Origin: Deltaproteobacteria bacterium
GTDB lineage: Bacteria > Desulfobacterota > Desulfomonilia > UBA1062
NCBI GenBank assembly: GCA_018433085.1
Contig: JAHDRW010000030.1
Span: 20,040-84,039, forward strand
Direction: 5' to 3'
Length of the DNA: 64,000 nt
This document shows, in pieces, positions 61,486-64,000 of this stretch (the first letter of the stretch is position 1; each line of letters opens with the position of its first letter). Below the pieces are notes generated by a model, which saw nothing but the letters and a program-made list of their open reading frames with translations, was not told the origin of the DNA and did not search any database. The position numbers were made by a program, and so were the translations under genes.

Positions 61486-64000
61486 CTACAGCCTGGTCAC
61501 GTTGACCATGAAGGCCTTGTACTCGGGACAGAAGGTATTGGCGTCTCCTACCGTGGCGGTGAGGATGTTCGCGCTGTCTCCGCCGTCCTCGGGATAGAGC
61601 CAGCCGTAGTTGAACGGCATGCCCACCTGGTGTACGGTTCTGCCTTCGACCGTAAACGGGGTGAAGCGCTTGGTCACCATGGCAACGCATGTTGTCTTGC
61701 CGCGGGCCGACGACACCCTGACCTTGGAGCCGTTCGCAATGTCCAGCTCCCGTGCGAGCGCTTCGCCGATCTCCACATAGGCCTCGGGCTGCATCTCCAG
61801 GAGCCATGCCTGCCAGCGGGTCAGTGCGCCGGAGCACCAGTGCTCGGTGCAGGAGTAGGTGGTGCAGACGTAAGGGAACTTCTCGCTGGCGTTGTGTATC
61901 CGATCCAGGTCGTTGCCAAAGATCTCGATGGCCGGGTTGATCAGCTGACCCGAGAGCGGGTTGCGGTCAAGCGGGCCTTCCATCGGCTCATAGTGTTCGG
62001 GGAACGGGCCGTCCGCCATGCCGGGCCCGAAGATGGAACCGACGCCGTCGGTTTTCATGATGAAGGGATACATGCCCTTTTCCTTGTCCGCCATGGGCGG
62101 CCACGGGCCGTCGGGCACGTCGCCCACCCATTTCTCTCCCGTCCACTCCAGGAGCTTGCGCTTGGGGTTGTAGGGCTTGCCGTGGATGTCGCAGGATGCC
62201 CGGTTATAGATGACGCGCCGGTTCACGGGCCACGCGAACGACCAGTTGGGATACAGGCCCAGACCCGTTGGGTCTTCCTTGCCGCGCCTGGCCATCTTGT
62301 TCTCGCCGTCGGCCCCGAAGCTGCCCGACATGATCCGGTTGCCGCACGAGGTGGTGCCGTCGCTTTTCAGCATGCCGAAGGTCGGCACCAAGCCGCCCTT
62401 CTTCGCGCCGTACTCCACGGCCTCGACATCGGTCTCCCAGTGGCCGTTGATCTGCCTGGCCACCTTGAGCACGTCCATATTGCCCTCACGGTCCTTGTAG
62501 TCCCACTTGAGGTTCAGGATCGATTCCGCGTTGGGCCCGCCTTCCTTTGCATAGAGCGTCTTGATCGCATCCATCATCCGGATCTGGATGTCTCCGCAGG
62601 AAATGGCGTCTCCGGGGGGTGTGGCGGCCTTGTATTTCCACTGGACCCATCTGCCGCTGTTGCTCTGGCTGCCTTCCTTCTCCATGGTGGCCGCTGCGGG
62701 CAGCAGGAACACCTCGGTTTTGACCTGCTTGGGGTCGACACCCGGGCCGAACCAGAAAGAGGCGGTCTCGTTGTCGAAGATGTTGGAGCACACGAGCCAG
62801 TCGAGCTTTTCCAGGGCCTTTCTCGTCTTGTTCGAGTTGGGTGAGCTCACCGCCGGGTCCGTACCCACAGCGAAGAGGCCCCTGATCTTGCCCTCGTACA
62901 TCTTATCGAACAGGTGGAGCTGCGAGTAGTGCGTGCCGTCGTCCATTTTGGGCAGCCAGGAGTAGCCGAAACCGTTCTCCGGTGTGGCTGCGTCTCCGTA
63001 GAGAGACTTGAGCCAACTCACGAAGAAATTGGGGTAGTTCTGATAATAATTGGCCGACTGCGGGTCGCTGCTCTTTGGCGTATGTTTGCTCAGGTAGCTC
63101 TGAAGGGTGTCGAGGGATGCGGTGGGCATCTTGAGATAACCGGGCAGATTCCCGTACAGGATGCAGTGGTCGGTCGAGCCCTGCACGTTGGGCTCGCCCC
63201 TGAGTGCGTTGATCCCGCCGCCCGCGATGCCCATGTTGCCCAGGAGGAGCTGGATGATGGCCATGGTGCGGATGTTCTGGCTGCCCGTGGTGTGATGGGT
63301 CCATCCGAGCGCATAGCACTCCGTGCCGGCCTTGTCCGGGGCCCCGGTGGCGCTGTATTCCTCGTACACCTTCAGGAGATTCTCCCTGGAGACGCCGGTG
63401 ATGCTTGAGACCTTGTCCAGGGTATAGCGCGCATAGTGGCGCTTCAGGTGCTGGAACACGCAGTGCGGGTCCTGCAATGACGGGTCCTTGAGCGGGACGC
63501 CGTTCGCATCCTTCTGGAAGGTCCAGGTATCCTTGTTGTACGTGCGCTTTTCTGCATCGTACCCCGAGAACAGGCCGTCCTTGAAGGAGAAGTCCGGGTT
63601 CACGAGGAAGGATGCGTTGGTGTAGTTGACCACGTAATCACGGAAATATTTGTTGTTATCGAGGATGTAGCTGATCATACCCCCCAGGAAGGCGATGTCC
63701 GTGCCCGACCTGATGGGGACGTGGTAATCGCAGCGGGCCGAGGTGCGGGTGTAGCGAGGGTCCACGTGGATGATGCGCGCCCCGTTCTCCTTTGCCCGAA
63801 GGATCCATTTGAACGCGATGGGATGGTGCTCCGCCGCGTTGCTGCCCATGATAAGGATAACATCACTGTTTTTCAGATCGATATAGTGGTTCGTCATCGA
63901 ACCCCTGCCAAACGACTCTCCCAGAGCCGCTACGGAGGGGCTGTGTCAAACCCTTGCCTGGTGATCGATATACACCAGGCCCATCGCCCTCACTGACTGG
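61486..64000 (-). CDS. fdnG: selenocysteine-containing formate dehydrogenase alpha subunit (FdnG-like), 5' end outside the window
   Basis: About 837 residues visible. The molybdenum/tungsten-bis-MGD enzyme oxidises formate in the periplasm. An in-frame UGA at 63946-63948 sits in the context DHQARV-U-HSPSVAAL, exactly the selenocysteine site of E. coli FdnG (NQARV-U-HGPTVA). From the UGA to the stop there are 820 codons, as in FdnG. MTNHYIDLKNSDVILIMGSN and the C-terminal MGD domain (VRVSSARGKT) follow. The 48 bases downstream of the UGA should contain the SECIS hairpin. A caller that stops at UGA would wrongly begin the gene at 63897. The N-terminus, with Tat signal and one 4Fe-4S cluster, is beyond the edge. 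Confidence 0.92.
63900..63948 (-). promoter_or_regulatory. selenocysteine codon and likely bacterial SECIS element
   Basis: On the minus strand TGA (63948-63946) is followed by CACAGCCCC and, 12-30 bases on, CTCCGTAGCGGCTCTGGGAG, able to form a short stem (CTCC/GGAG) with a loop containing GGCTCTG. Its position and wording parallel the E. coli fdhF/fdnG element (loop GGTCTG). Pairing was not computed. Confidence 0.55.

Noticed and set aside
61366..62844. 492-codon plus-strand frame
   Set aside because: It is antisense to formate dehydrogenase genes whose cofactor motifs are unmistakable.
63721..63897. Start of the formate dehydrogenase alpha gene at 63897
   Set aside because: Reading continues upstream through UGA into sequence matching the FdnG selenocysteine site; Met63897 is internal.

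Overview
The window reads as a chromosomal segment of a Gram-negative (diderm), high-GC, strictly anaerobic bacterium, most like the Desulfobacterota (former Deltaproteobacteria). The evidence is the gene mix: a membrane-anchored selenocysteine formate dehydrogenase, hydrogenase nickel-insertion genes hypAB, a YedF/DUF3343/cysteine-desulfurase-like selenium cassette, an A-type flavoprotein for oxygen or NO detoxification, two CoA-ligase alpha subunits of the ADP-forming type, a benzoyl-CoA-reductase/2-hydroxyacyl-CoA-dehydratase-like pair, an Mla-type lipid transport operon, an LpxR-like outer-membrane protein and a PEP-CTERM surface protein. The species cannot be named from this. I saw no tRNA, rRNA, CRISPR array, intact insertion sequence or phage gene.

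Layout. 1-5.5 kb: bacterioferritin, amidohydrolase, a helix-hairpin-helix protein, a cation-efflux pump and a secreted sugar-dehydrogenase-like protein. 5.9-7.9 kb: a tandem array of six small paralogous genes, each one DUF2795 domain, behind a good sigma-70 promoter. 8-12.4 kb: B12-type radical SAM enzyme, GH57 alpha-glucan branching enzyme and a zinc-dependent phospholipase C-like protein. 12.6-16.5 kb: two ADP-forming acyl-CoA synthetase alpha subunits around a padR gene whose promoter carries a perfect 9-1-9 palindrome. 16.48-16.63 kb: a REP-like palindrome and 15-bp tandem repeats. 16.8-21 kb: CBS protein, YchF-like GTPase, cupin, SGNH hydrolase, and a PEP-CTERM gene behind a textbook sigma-54 promoter. 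21-31 kb: hypBA, an RNase H-fold exonuclease, an archaemetzincin-like lipoprotein, the PA2779/C39/TPR trio and an mlaE-mlaF-mlaD-pqiC operon. 31.5-46 kb: a decayed chemoreceptor gene, polysaccharide export lipoprotein, A-type flavoprotein, glycerate 2-kinase and assorted hydrolases. 46-54.8 kb: HtrA-like protease, TetR regulator, an old-yellow-enzyme/FadH-type reductase, a second cation-efflux protein and the selenium cassette. 55-64 kb: the dehydratase-like pair, a PEGA lipoprotein, an LpxR-like protein and the formate dehydrogenase operon, whose alpha-subunit gene runs off the right edge.

How the genes fit together. The clearest link is selenium: the formate dehydrogenase alpha subunit is interrupted by an in-frame UGA at 63946-63948, exactly where E. 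coli FdnG has selenocysteine, and the yedF cassette of selenium-using bacteria lies about 6 kb away. A second link is surface biology: a PEP-CTERM protein driven by sigma-54 and a polysaccharide export lipoprotein fit an exosortase/exopolysaccharide system whose core genes lie elsewhere. The most unusual item is the six-gene DUF2795 array, a local expansion of a family with no known function. Other oddities are the chemoreceptor gene with an amber stop and no HAMP region, the metzincin motif split by an insertion, and the palindromic repeat element with no transposase.
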